A stretch of 20,213 nt of DNA from Chara braunii (Eukaryota; Streptophyta; Charophyceae; Charales; Characeae). Location of the stretch: NCBI GenBank assembly GCA_003427395.1, contig BFEA01000097.1:2523396-2543608 (forward strand), read 5' to 3'. The notes beneath the pieces are model-generated. The model saw only the letters and a program-made list of their open reading frames with translations, did not search any database and had not been told where the DNA came from. Shown here one piece after another: positions 10,201 through 17,157 of this stretch (position 1 is its first letter; each line of letters begins with the position of its first letter). A program made the position numbers and the translations under genes.

Positions 10201-10899
10201 ATCAGGAATGAAGATGTGAAGACGTTTGTTGACTGATTGAAGAACAAGCGACACGAGTGGTTGGGAATGAAAGATGAGGTAAGCTTCTCAAAGGAGAGTG
10301 CTCTTTCACACTGGAAAACTTTCCTCGAGACAGTCGAGGAAAATTATGGGTCCGACTTTGCAAAAACCTCACTCAAGGCTGGCTTCTGACCCTCGCAGGA
10401 CAGAATTACAAAGGATAATGTTGAGGATATTGATATTGTCTTCCTCTTGAAGAGCAATGAGAATAAGGAGCCGTTGTTCGTTGGACCAGTCAATGAGCGT
10501 CCAAAGGCAGAGCTCAACCCAGTTGTAGATGTCGAAAAAGGTCAGTTCGTTCTCTTGCATCCTTCCCAAAATGATATCGATGAGAGAGTTCCCGTGTGGA
10601 TGCGTAGAGTCATTTCCGATGTTGACAACGATATGAAGTCGCCAACTTTCAATCATGTTCTTATTGAATATTCGGTGTCACAACCTGTTGTCAAACGTCT
10701 TTCTGTGCAATATTCGAACGCATAGAAGAAGACATGGAAGAAAGACAACACAACATCACAACAGTGGCAGCATGTGGACTGTGTTGTGTGGAATTAGACA
10801 TCAAAGACATTGCGTTTGAAAAATTGAGTGCACATTCCTAAATTGGCCAGAGAGAAGGTTTTGGCATGCCTTTCACTTCCTAATGATGAAGATCAGTAG
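10201..10899 (+). pseudogene. DUF7869-type protein, C-terminal part in a shifted frame
   Basis: After 10037 the coding signal moves to another frame; at least one indel lies between about 10020 and 10200. The new frame reads SHWKTFLETVEENYG, then GQFVLLHPSQNDIDERVP and VWMRRVISDVDND, and on to LKN-stop-VHIPKLAREKV. This looks like the C-terminal end usual in this family: a small beta-rich segment with a V-W-x-x-x-V core. In-frame stops: TGA 10234, TGA 10387, TAG 10723, TAG 10795, TGA 10825, and TAG 10897, which may be the true end. Apart from that initial shift the frame is maintained. Assignment to the same gene rests on position, composition and continuity. Confidence 0.55.
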
Positions 10900-11313
10900 G
10901 CTTTAAATATGTCTTGGATAAGAGCTAATCGTATTTCTTTTACACGTATTAGTACATTATTTAGTTGTCACTGAACTTTCATTTATATATATTTAAATTT
11001 TATTTTCATGTGTTGCAGAATGGTTCAACCATTTGTGGTGACTGGATGACCGCCAAGTAATATGGTATGGGGAAGAAATATATGGCATGATATGGACCCC
11101 ATTTTCTTCACATCTGTAGTGATCTTTGACAGTGAAGTACTCAGTGTCAGAGGTGTGGATGCCCCACCGCATAACTAGGAACATTATCCTCAAGAATCTC
11201 TGTATATTTGTGGTCGCAGGTGCTGTGGAATGAGAACATACCCGCAAGAAGTGCTCGCACCCTTCTCATAATTATATTATTCAGCAGTCAAATTCTATCA
11301 CAACAATTTCAAC

Positions 11314-11649
11314 GTGATGACCTTGTTTTGTGCAGCAGCAACGGTTCGAGGTCAATGCAAAGTATCTTTCCTTACTCATAATGACTATTCTACAAGTGCA
11401 AATGTTTCCAATGCAGATGACATCGATGAACGAAGACGGGAAGAATTCAGAAGGAGGATCATGGAGCGACTGTCGCTCAAAACACTTATGGATGGGCTTG
11501 TGGACACGACCATCAAATATTTGCGAAGTCTCATGCTGCAAGAATATGAAGTAATAGAAACTTATATAGAATACAAGGATCCCGCGTTTGACGGACAAAA
11601 TGATACTATCATTGTAGAAGATTGGACAATTTATACAAGGAGAGATTGA
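11314..11649 (+). CDS. Hypothetical protein / possible terminal exon
   Basis: An uninterrupted frame of 112 codons ending in TGA. It holds a highly charged helix-like stretch (DDIDERRREEFRRRIMERL), then IKYLRSLMLQEYEVIETYIEYKD. A 3' splice-site-like TTGTTTTGTGCAG lies at 11323-11335, so the real exon may start at about 11336 rather than at an ATG. It is 0.4 kb downstream of the transposase-like pseudogene and 0.8 kb upstream of an AATAAA signal, and could be the last exon of that transcription unit. No family is recognised. The minus strand is also open here, which weakens the call. Confidence 0.4.
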   Translation: MMTLFCAAATVRGQCKVSFLTHNDYSTSANVSNADDIDERRREEFRRRIMERLSLKTLMDGLVDTTIKYLRSLMLQEYEVIETYIEYKDPAFDGQNDTIIVEDWTIYTRRD

Positions 11650-12464
11650 AATGTTGCCTTGATCGTATTAGTTTATCCTCTAAGTCGATCTGGTTACTAG
11701 GCTTTTTATGCCTACTTTCGGAGTGTCGGTTGTACTTTGCTTTTAATTTTATTCTCTTACTCAGTCGATGGCCTTGAGACATCATCTAAGTTCGAACAGT
11801 TCAGCCCTGCGTAAATGTAGAGTTATTTGCTCATCCGAGTTTAATGAGATTCGAACTGAGGTTTGTGTTTTAACAGTTTATGGGTGACACTGCTTTCAAA
11901 TTGCTTTTAAGTTTTAATATGAAACTTTTTTTCTTCCACGGTTTTCATAATTGAACCTGACATCCTTCTCATTTAAGGGTGTTGTTGTGGTTTCAAGCAG
12001 AATTTTTGCACGAGTTTTAATTTAAGGGTGTTGTTGTAGTTTCAAGCAGGATTTTTGCACGTTTTTTAGGAGTGTCAGCTGCACTTTGCTTTCAAATTGT
12101 TATTTTTCTTTCAAGGTCACATACAAGGTCAGTCTTTTCCTATTAAGGTTTCTATATTTCAATCATTTCGAAATCTGATGTTCGTTGCCCAAACCAAGGT
12201 TTACATTGTGCATTGCCATCGTTGTGCAACACTCACGACATTTCACTAGCTTTTACACTTTGTCTAAGTCTTACGTTTTACAATATGTGTTTATATTGTG
12301 TAAGGTTGATATTATACTTATATGACTTTTTGTTCTTGGATTTTGCGATAGAATGGATGTATTCATGTTATGAAAGGTTGAGATATACAATAGTTGACTC
12401 ATTAAACTTGTACTGATGCAAATATGCAATTTTCTTTTGAATAATTGACTATACAATATTTGTC
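11650..12464 (+). other. Putative 3' UTR / AT-rich non-coding stretch
   Basis: AT-rich and without coding frames. It contains a 49-bp tandem duplication (11972-12065) and two relatives of GGAGTGTCRGYTGYACTTTG (near 11719 and 12069). It ends at a polyadenylation-like signal. Confidence 0.4.
11972..12065. repeat. 49-bp tandem duplication
   Basis: TTTAAGGGTGTTGTTGTGG and TTTAAGGGTGTTGTTGTAG start at 11972 and 12021. Both continue into TTTCAAGCAG and ATTTTTGCACG with few differences. Confidence 0.9.
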
Positions 12465-12470
12465 AATAAA
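12465..12470 (+). promoter_or_regulatory. AATAAA polyadenylation-like signal
   Basis: A canonical AATAAA hexamer about 0.8 kb after the 11314-11649 frame, followed by a T-rich stretch (CTTCTGCTTTTGTTGTG). In an AT-rich region such a hexamer is also expected by chance. Confidence 0.35.
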
Positions 12471-12479
12471 ATGTTAAAA

Positions 12480-13680
12480 TCTTCTGCTTTTGTTGTGAAA
12501 TTTACTTCTTTTCTGTCGAATTTGTGAATTTCATTATGTTCACTTCTTACAAAACTGTTCATTTTTAACGAAAACATCGTTATATAAACATGCACAATAC
12601 TCTAACATCCCAAATCCAATAGTTGCATCAACACTCGACGACTTTTTTGTTATAGATCTCTTTCGTGCATACTACTTAACACCATTATCTCTTGTCGTTT
12701 ACCACTACAACCCTGCTGAAGTTGCCAGAGCACAATACACATATCATTCTTCTTATCATTCACCTCCAAACATCACACAACTTTTTCATTTTTTACGACA
12801 CACTTCATTGATGACATTTCGTTCAGACTGAATAACATTTTTCATCATTGATGTCACCATTGCCATAAGAATAATGTCACACTCATTTTTTTCATGAAAT
12901 TTTCTTTCATTAATCACATTTCACCAGATTCCTTTGCACTATCTATCTTTTGCTACAATACAAGAATTTCACGAAAGTTTATCATGTCAGAGTCAATCGA
13001 ACAAATTTTAGAATTTTTTTTTAAGCTCTCACACTTTCACTTTGCACATTCATTACTCCAGTATCAAGACAACTGACTCGTTATAGAGCAACTTCGCTTC
13101 AATTATACCTTATCAATCATTCTTACGATTCTCATATACTAACAAAACTTGTTAATCTTTTAGACCATTTACTATTTGTTTTCGTGAAAATGCACCTGAT
13201 AATCCAACTTTCCTTGCACAATGGTTTCTTAGGGATTTTGTTCCATGGTTCTATTATATACTCAACAACATTGTACGACATCCGGTTTCATACTCATATT
13301 TTTCTTCTCATTCGATCCGTCAACTTTCACCATTTACACCATTCCGACGCGCGTTTGGAGTTGATCATGATAGCAATGATTTAACATTTTTTTCTTTCCA
13401 ATCATTCGAAATATAATAGTAGCTAAATCAATATTAATTTTTGATTATGATACAACACTGACATATTTAAATGTAAATATACTTTATATAGTTCCTACTT
13501 TGTTTCTAAATGTCTATGTTATTATAATAATAAATTTATCTAATAATTCAAACCATATTTTCTAACAATGTTACTACCAAGAAACAAAAAAAACCTTTTT
13601 TATGCGATTAAATATGTAATTACTTATAAAAACTTACATATAAGCCATATAAATGATATATAAAAAAAAAACCTCGAACA
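12480..13680. other. 1.2 kb AT-rich stretch without a gene
   Basis: Strongly AT-rich. Short open frames (12894-13076, 13184-13384) have no recognisable content. It could be intergenic DNA between the AATAAA signal and the next exon, or an intron. Confidence 0.6.
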
Positions 13681-13874
13681 TTTTTTTTTTTTCTCTACAA
13701 TTTCTTTCTTTCTTTCTTTCTCTATCTTTTTTTTTTTTTCTCTCTTTCTCGCTGTTTTTCTTCCTCTTTCTATCTTTTTATCTTTCTCTTTACATTCTTT
13801 ATATTTTTTTATCTCATTTCATCTTTTTCTATATAATAAGTAATAATAACTTACATTTATTTATTTTTTGTCAG
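13681..13874 (+). promoter_or_regulatory. Polypyrimidine tract and 3' splice site
   Basis: Nearly 120 bases of T/C-only runs (TTTCTTTCTTTCTTTC and similar), then an A/T stretch with TAATAATAACTTAC (branch-point-like) and ATTTTTTGTCAG at 13863-13874. This is a strong acceptor for the frame that opens right after it. The 13653-13870 part of the overlapping open frame is low-complexity and is not protein. Confidence 0.65.
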
Positions 13875-14453
13875 ATAATGGCTTCTGGAATGTCATACAC
13901 CTCAACAAAACGTGTCAATTTATATGTTTCACGTCCCAAACGCGTCAAACCTAATATTGAAGACATACTCCGAGAGTCAAGAGAGTTGCCACAAAAAGAA
14001 TGTACGAAGGCACACATCATCCACAACAAAACCTCTGAACTACAAGCATTTATCGAAGAACCCAGACCTGCAGGATCGTTGCTGGTGACAGAAAGATGAC
14101 TCCTTGTTCAATTCAAATGACGTTGGGCAAAAGATACACGTGTGGTTGACATGATTCTTGCTGATACAGATCAAGAAATAGAAGTTGACGACATACACTC
14201 GACACTCACAAACGTACTACCTATCGGCACAGTTTTGACATTCAACAATACAACAGACCATAGGATACACGAATGAAATGATATCTTATATCCTTGCTTT
14301 AATGCAAATAGGAGATCAATAAAACCTGCACCGTCAGAGAGAACTACACAACAAAACGTGCATTCGACATCGAATAATCATATTCCTTCTGCAGCCAATT
14401 CAACTGCAACTACTACACATTGAAAATGAAGATCCAATAACATGAATGCTCAG
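13875..14453 (+). CDS. Exon-like frame with five in-frame TGA codons, unknown protein
   Basis: The frame starts ATA-ATG just after the acceptor and stays coding-like to CAG|GTATAA at 14453/14454, 192 codons from the ATG. It contains TGA at 14097, 14118, 14274, 14421 and 14427, and no TAA or TAG. The peptide is basic at the N-terminus (TSTKRVNLYVSRPKRVKPN), has a central part DTRVVDMILADTDQEIEVDD and TLTNVLPIGTVLTF, and a Ser/Thr/Asn-rich tail. No family is recognised. TGA as Arg (a decayed CGA) or as Trp would both give a smooth peptide; the frame contains one TGG and one CGA. It may be a first coding exon, or a pseudogene hit by C-to-T changes. The adapter junction at 14.61 kb cuts off whatever follows. 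Confidence 0.5.
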
Positions 14454-14459
14454 GTATAA
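14454..14459 (+). promoter_or_regulatory. 5' splice site GTATAA
   Basis: CAG|GTATAA closes the TGA-interrupted exon. The reading frame ends at once in TAA inside the putative intron, as expected for a real exon border. Confidence 0.5.
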
Positions 14460-14520
14460 ATTTTATTGTCTTCAAAATAAAAACAAAAAAATATATATAT
14501 TCTGTTTGTGACGATATATA

Positions 14521-14611
14521 CAGGGTAACCGACATTCGGGATGGGCCGATCGCCCGAACCTGAACTCCCGAACGTATGGGACCCCTTGGGGATGGGTTCG
14601 GCCGTTCGGGC
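14521..14611 (+). repeat. GC-rich dispersed element, copy 1
   Basis: Follows GATATATA and begins CAGGGTAACCGACATTCGG. It ends GTTCGGCCGTTCGGGC just before an adapter. It shares most positions with copy 2 at 14695-14779 and has 13 extra bases (TCGCCCGAACCTG). It is rich in CCCGAAC/GTTCGGG inverted repeats, and it lies 67 bp inside the putative intron that opens at 14454. Confidence 0.85.
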
Positions 14612-14640
14612 ATACACATCTAGATGTGTATAAGAGACAG
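14612..14640. other. Tn5/Nextera mosaic-end adapters (left end truncated)
   Basis: Ten bases ATACACATCT of one mosaic end, then the complete AGATGTGTATAAGAGACAG (14622-14640). Sequence left and right of it need not be neighbours in the genome. Confidence 0.95.
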
Positions 14641-14694
14641 CATATATATATACACATATATATATATATACACATATATATATATATATATATA
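14641..14694. repeat. (TA)n microsatellite with ACAC interruptions
   Basis: TATATATA runs interrupted three times by CACA, ending TATATACAGG where copy 2 of the GC-rich element begins. Confidence 0.95.
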
Positions 14695-14779
14695 CAGGCT
14701 AACCGGCGTTCGGGACGGGCCGAACTCCCGAACGTATGGGACCCCTTGGGGATGCGTTCGGCCGTTCGGGCCGAACTCA
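14695..14779 (+). repeat. GC-rich dispersed element, copy 2
   Basis: Begins CAGGCTAACCGGCGTTCGGG after a (TA)n run, exactly where copy 1 begins after its own TA run. It shares ACTCCCGAACGTATGGGAC, CCCTTGGGGATG and GTTCGGCCGTTCGGG with copy 1. The start resembles a 3' splice site (TATATACAG) in both copies. A poly-A run follows at 14785-14794, then an adapter. Confidence 0.85.
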
Positions 14780-14794
14780 GACCCAAAAAAAAAA

Positions 14795-14832
14795 CTGTCT
14801 CTTATACACATCTAGATGTGTAAAAGAGCCGG
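14795..14832. other. Tn5/Nextera mosaic-end adapters (right end imperfect)
   Basis: A complete CTGTCTCTTATACACATCT (14795-14813), then AGATGTGTAAAAGAGCCGG, a mosaic end with three mismatches. With the pair at 14612-14640 it encloses a 154-bp insert, the form of a ligated library fragment. Confidence 0.93.
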
Positions 14833-15217
14833 CCCCCGCCCCATCCCGCCCCCCCCAACCCCGCACCCCCGCCCCCGCCCCTGCCCCGACCCCGCACCCC
14901 CGGCCCCACTGCCAGCCAACCCCGGGCCCGCACCCCGCTGGGCCCCGCCCCCGGCCCCGCGCCCGGACTACCCCGGGCTCACGAGGGTGGGGTGTAGCCC
15001 CGGGGGGGGCCCGAGGTCGGGCCAAAACTGCAATATTGCAGCTTGGCCCAAGGGGTGCAGGCTGCGGCTGCGCACCCCCCTGTATTTATTTTATTTTATT
15101 TATTTTTTGATTTTTTTTTTTTACTTTTTTTTTACTTTTTTTGTCGGGGCCAGGGGTGCCGACCCCCGGCCCCCGGGACCCCCGCCGGGGCCCCGGGGCC
15201 GGGGCTCGACAACCCTG
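14833..15217. other. Very GC-rich segment with C-runs and inverted repeats
   Basis: Dominated by CCCCGCCCC-like runs, then a T-rich patch (15082-15140), then GC-rich again. It holds GGCC-AAAACTGCAATATTGCAGCTT-GGCC, whose core is the palindrome CTGCAATATTGCAG, and GGGTGCAGGCTGCGGCTGCGCACCC. Composition changes sharply at the adapter on the left. Pro/Gly/Arg-rich frames are products of the composition. I see no gene. Confidence 0.6.
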
Positions 15218-15370
15218 CCCGTCACCAATTCTATATTCTTCAAACCAGATCACTATGCCTTTTTTAATGTTTCCTCCCAATGCTCACATTCCAAGGTGGT
15301 GTGCTCCACCCGTTAGAATGTTTCCTCTTCCCCTCCGTGCCCATGTCAGGCTGTGTTTTGCGCGTTGTCG
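15218..15370 (+). repeat. Long-range direct repeat, right copy
   Basis: Partner of 7757-7906, same orientation, about 153 bp, alignable from CCCGTC to GTTGTCG with scattered substitutions. The left border coincides with the end of the GC-rich segment, so the junction there is sharp. Confidence 0.85.
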
Positions 15371-15911
15371 GACCAAATACCCTTACAAGGGTATTTGTCC
15401 ATGCTTTTGCGTTCGACACGGTGACGACATCGGCTGCCTGAGGAAGCCAGTCTAGAATGGAAAGGGTGTGTATGCTTGAGCGTAAAGCTCGTAACGAACT
15501 CCTCAGCCAATGAGGCCGGGGCGAATCGGGGAGAAAATTTTGAAAAGTATGAGCGTGCGTTATTATGACACGCGCTGTGATGAGTAGATCAGTAGTAATA
15601 TCCCTCGACGGAAAAGGTCGAGGGGTCAGGTAGGTTAATAGGGTGTCAGGTAGATCTACGGCACGCACAGAGAATTGGTCTAGTACCTGTCCGTCTTCAG
15701 GTACCAGGTATTCTAAAATTTTTCGGCTTTTGTCATCCTCAACTCGGCCTCCGAGTTGAATAACCGTCGCATCTACCTCAATGAGGTGTGACACCGACCT
15801 ACCTGCTACTTGAACGTCGTCCATCGAGCTCAAGGTATAGCGGATCTCTTTTTCCGCCACGTGAGTGTTTTCCCATCGTGACCCTCGAATGTCGCGACCA
15901 TAGCTGGGCAC
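15264..15911 (-). CDS. Hypothetical 215-codon ORF
   Basis: The longest uninterrupted frame in the window. The central part reads protein-like: SMDDVQVAGRSVSHLIEV, then VEDDKSRKILEYLVPEDG and FSVRAVDLPDTLLTYL. The C-terminal third runs into the direct repeat at 15218-15370, and the N-terminal part overlaps a 64-bp tandem repeat, so both ends are doubtful. Several perfect hairpins lie within it, unusual for coding DNA. I recognise no family, membrane segment or signal peptide. It may be an accidental frame in a structured repeat. Confidence 0.3.
   Translation of the reverse strand: MPSYGRDIRGSRWENTHVAEKEIRYTLSSMDDVQVAGRSVSHLIEVDATVIQLGGRVEDDKSRKILEYLVPEDGQVLDQFSVRAVDLPDTLLTYLTPRPFPSRDITTDLLITARVIITHAHTFQNFLPDSPRPHWLRSSLRALRSSIHTLSILDWLPQAADVVTVSNAKAWTNTLVRVFGPTTRKTQPDMGTEGKRKHSNGWSTPPWNVSIGRKH
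15374..15397. repeat. 11-bp perfect hairpin with 2-nt loop
   Basis: CAAATACCCTT-AC-AAGGGTATTTG. It lies just right of the direct repeat copy. Confidence 0.9.
15602..15624. repeat. 8-bp perfect hairpin
   Basis: CCCTCGAC-GGAAAAG-GTCGAGGG. No T-run follows on either side, so a bacterial-type terminator is not implied. Confidence 0.85.
15683..15758. repeat. Two adjacent perfect hairpins
   Basis: GTACCTG (15683-15689) pairs with CAGGTAC (15698-15704). CAACTCGG (15740-15747) pairs with CCGAGTTG (15751-15758) across a CCT loop. Confidence 0.85.
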
Positions 15912-15964
15912 CGGCCTACCCGCCAGTAGAATGTTTTTCCGCCGCGACCCTAAAATGGCGCAGC
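15862..15964. repeat. 64-bp degenerate tandem repeat
   Basis: GTGAGTGTTTTCCCATCGTG-ACCCTCGAATGTCGCGAC (15862-15899) recurs as GTAGAATGTTTTTCCGCCGC-GACCCTAAAATGGCGC (from 15926), at a spacing of 64. The phrases between them (GACCTACCTGC, GGCCTACCCGCC) also repeat. Confidence 0.6.
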
Positions 15965-16153
15965 CGCGGGTGATTACCGGCCTTCGGGGCTTTCCGGCCT
16001 AGTAAATGCCTTTGCAGGTCACACGCTCGCGCAAGCCAACAAGCATTTAGATAGGTATACAGACCAGCGATAACAACGCACTCCGACACATGCTAGGGAA
16101 ACTGGTTCAGGCCTTCAGTAAGGACTAAGCCGCTACTGTTTACATACTTAGTT

Positions 16154-16270
16154 GCTCCCCTTCTACTTGAAGTGGGAGCTAGCTCAGTAGGTTTACGGGT
16201 TATCTGTTAAACAAGGGATACAGGGGTCGAAACCTACTTGCCACTGAGGCTAACTCCCTTTTGAAGGGAG
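16154..16270. repeat. Nested and mutually exclusive inverted repeats
   Basis: GCTCCC-CTTC pairs with GAAG-(T)-GGGAGC (16154-16179). The same GGGAG at 16174 can instead pair with CTCCC at 16254 as the base of a long imperfect stem (16174-16188 with 16242-16258). That CTCCCTT can instead pair with AAGGGAG at 16264-16270. The three hairpins exclude each other pairwise. Confidence 0.75.
16174..16258 (+). other. tRNA-like remnant (Pol III A- and B-box words)
   Basis: TAGCTCAGTAGG (16180-16191) matches the tRNA A box. An anticodon-loop-like CTGTTAA lies at about 16204, and GGGTCGAAACC (16224-16234) resembles a B box. The anticodon and T stems do not pair properly, so this is not a functional tRNA. 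A tRNA-derived repeat or a decayed gene is more likely. Confidence 0.3.
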
Positions 16271-16299
16271 CTCGGGATCAATTTTGCCCAAGAACACGG

Positions 16300-16372
16300 T
16301 CGGTCGGGACTTGAACCTGCGACCTCGTCCTTAGAAGATAGATGTAGGTTGCCCATTGAAACGGGACACTAA
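16300..16372 (-). other. tRNA-like remnant, minus strand
   Basis: Reverse strand holds GGTTCAAGTCC (a perfect B-box word, 16307-16317), an anticodon-loop-like CTTCTAA (16331-16337) and a D-loop-like TTTCAATGGG (16350-16359), in tRNA order and spacing. Stem pairing is poor, so it is likely decayed. Confidence 0.3.
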
Positions 16373-16384
16373 ACTTGGCAGTTA

Positions 16385-16520
16385 ATGGTGGATGTTGTTA
16401 GATTCGTTCGTTCTTTTATTTTATTTTTTATTATTATTATCTAGGAAGTTAGATTCGTTTCCTTTTGTTTTATTACTTTTATTATTTATTTTTCCTTTAC
16501 CCGCAACTCCTAATTTTCAG
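16385..16520 (+). promoter_or_regulatory. T-rich duplicated tract ending in a 3' splice site
   Basis: GTTAGATTCGTTCGTTC and GTTAGATTCGTTTCCTT start two T-rich units about 50 bp apart. The tract ends CTCCTAATTTTCAG at 16520, a good 3' splice site with a branch-point-like CTAAT. Confidence 0.45.
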
Positions 16521-16800
16521 ATTCGTTTAGTGAACCTGCATCCGAAATCTGGGCTGATTCAGCCAAAAGAAGGGTAGAGGCCCGGCAGTCTCTACCGTGA
16601 AGGCATCTGCCTATAGCACGGGGGTCCCTCGTCAAGGAGAGAACAAGCCACCGCGAGATCACGCAGGAGCGAAATCGGAAAATTGGTCGCGCAATAGCCG
16701 GAGAGAGAGCGCAGAGAGGCGAAGGGGGGAACGCGGAGAAGGGGAACTTCAAGGTGGTCGCACGAAAGAGGGAAGAAGAAGAAGAAGTCGAAGGAGGAAA
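16521..16800 (+). other. Exon-like frame with one in-frame TGA
   Basis: After the acceptor a frame reads SEPASEIWADSAKRRVEARQ, then TGA at about 16600, then RHLPIARGSLVKERTSHREI and RNRKIGRAIAGERAQR, before fading into a purine-rich repeat. It looks more protein-like than the other frames, but no family is recognised and the opposite strand is also open. Low support. Confidence 0.25.
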
Positions 16801-16827
16801 GAGAAAGAAGAGGGGAAGAAAACTTAC

Positions 16828-16896
16828 CTGATCCGATAAGCAAGCCACGGCGGCGACGATGAACCTGGCGAAGACAAACGGCGTGTATGATAGAAA
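16828..16896. other. Exon-sized block A between outward splice-donor hexamers
   Basis: Left border ACTTAC|CTGATCC (minus-strand donor CAG|GTAAGT). Right border GAAA|GTGAGT (plus-strand donor). A purine-rich run precedes it. On the minus strand it reads a hydrophobic TPFVFARFIVAAVACL, but without an acceptor. Confidence 0.45.
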
Positions 16897-16980
16897 GTGA
16901 GTGTGAAGACACACGAAAAGAAAGGGGAAGAGAGAGAAAGGAGAGAGAAGAAAAGGGAGAAGTGGAGAGGGAATACTTAC

Positions 16981-17057
16981 CTGACCAAGGCACGGCGACA
17001 AAGGGGTTGACGACGACGATTGACTCCGGCGGCAACGGGGAGCGGAAAAAAGAACGG
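16981..17057. other. Exon-sized block B between outward splice-donor hexamers
   Basis: Left ACTTAC|CTGACCAAGG, right GAACGG|GTAAGT. It shares CTGACC and GACGACGACGAT with block C and is purine-flanked on the left, like A and C. Confidence 0.5.
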
Positions 17058-17157
17058 GTAAGTATGTAATCACACAACTTACCTTATGAAATAAGTAAAT
17101 AAATAAATAAATCGACTGAATATACTACTAGAACGATGGAAATATACGTACAACACA

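Noticed and set aside
13653-13870. N-terminal FFFLSLSFF-type hydrophobic extension of the 13.9 kb frame
   Set aside because: It is a translated polypyrimidine tract upstream of a 3' splice site, not a signal peptide or membrane segment.
14620-14823. Open frames starting MCIRDS or ending in VYKRQ- and SLIHI-type peptides
   Set aside because: These peptides are translations of the Tn5 mosaic-end adapter and of (TA)n repeats, not genes.
14736-15316. Pro/Gly/Arg-rich frames of 80-166 codons
   Set aside because: They arise from C- and G-runs, are open in several frames at once, and cross an adapter junction.
16525-16545. GTGAACCTGC, resembling the extreme 3' end of 18S rRNA
   Set aside because: Only ten bases match and the neighbouring GTAACAAGG and GGAAGGATCATT are missing; it is compatible with chance and lies in a protein-like frame.
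16510-17077. Minus-strand frames of 161 and 187 codons rich in Ser/Leu/Phe/Pro
   Set aside because: They read through purine-rich repeats and across splice-donor-like sites; two different frames are open over the same repeats, as expected from composition.
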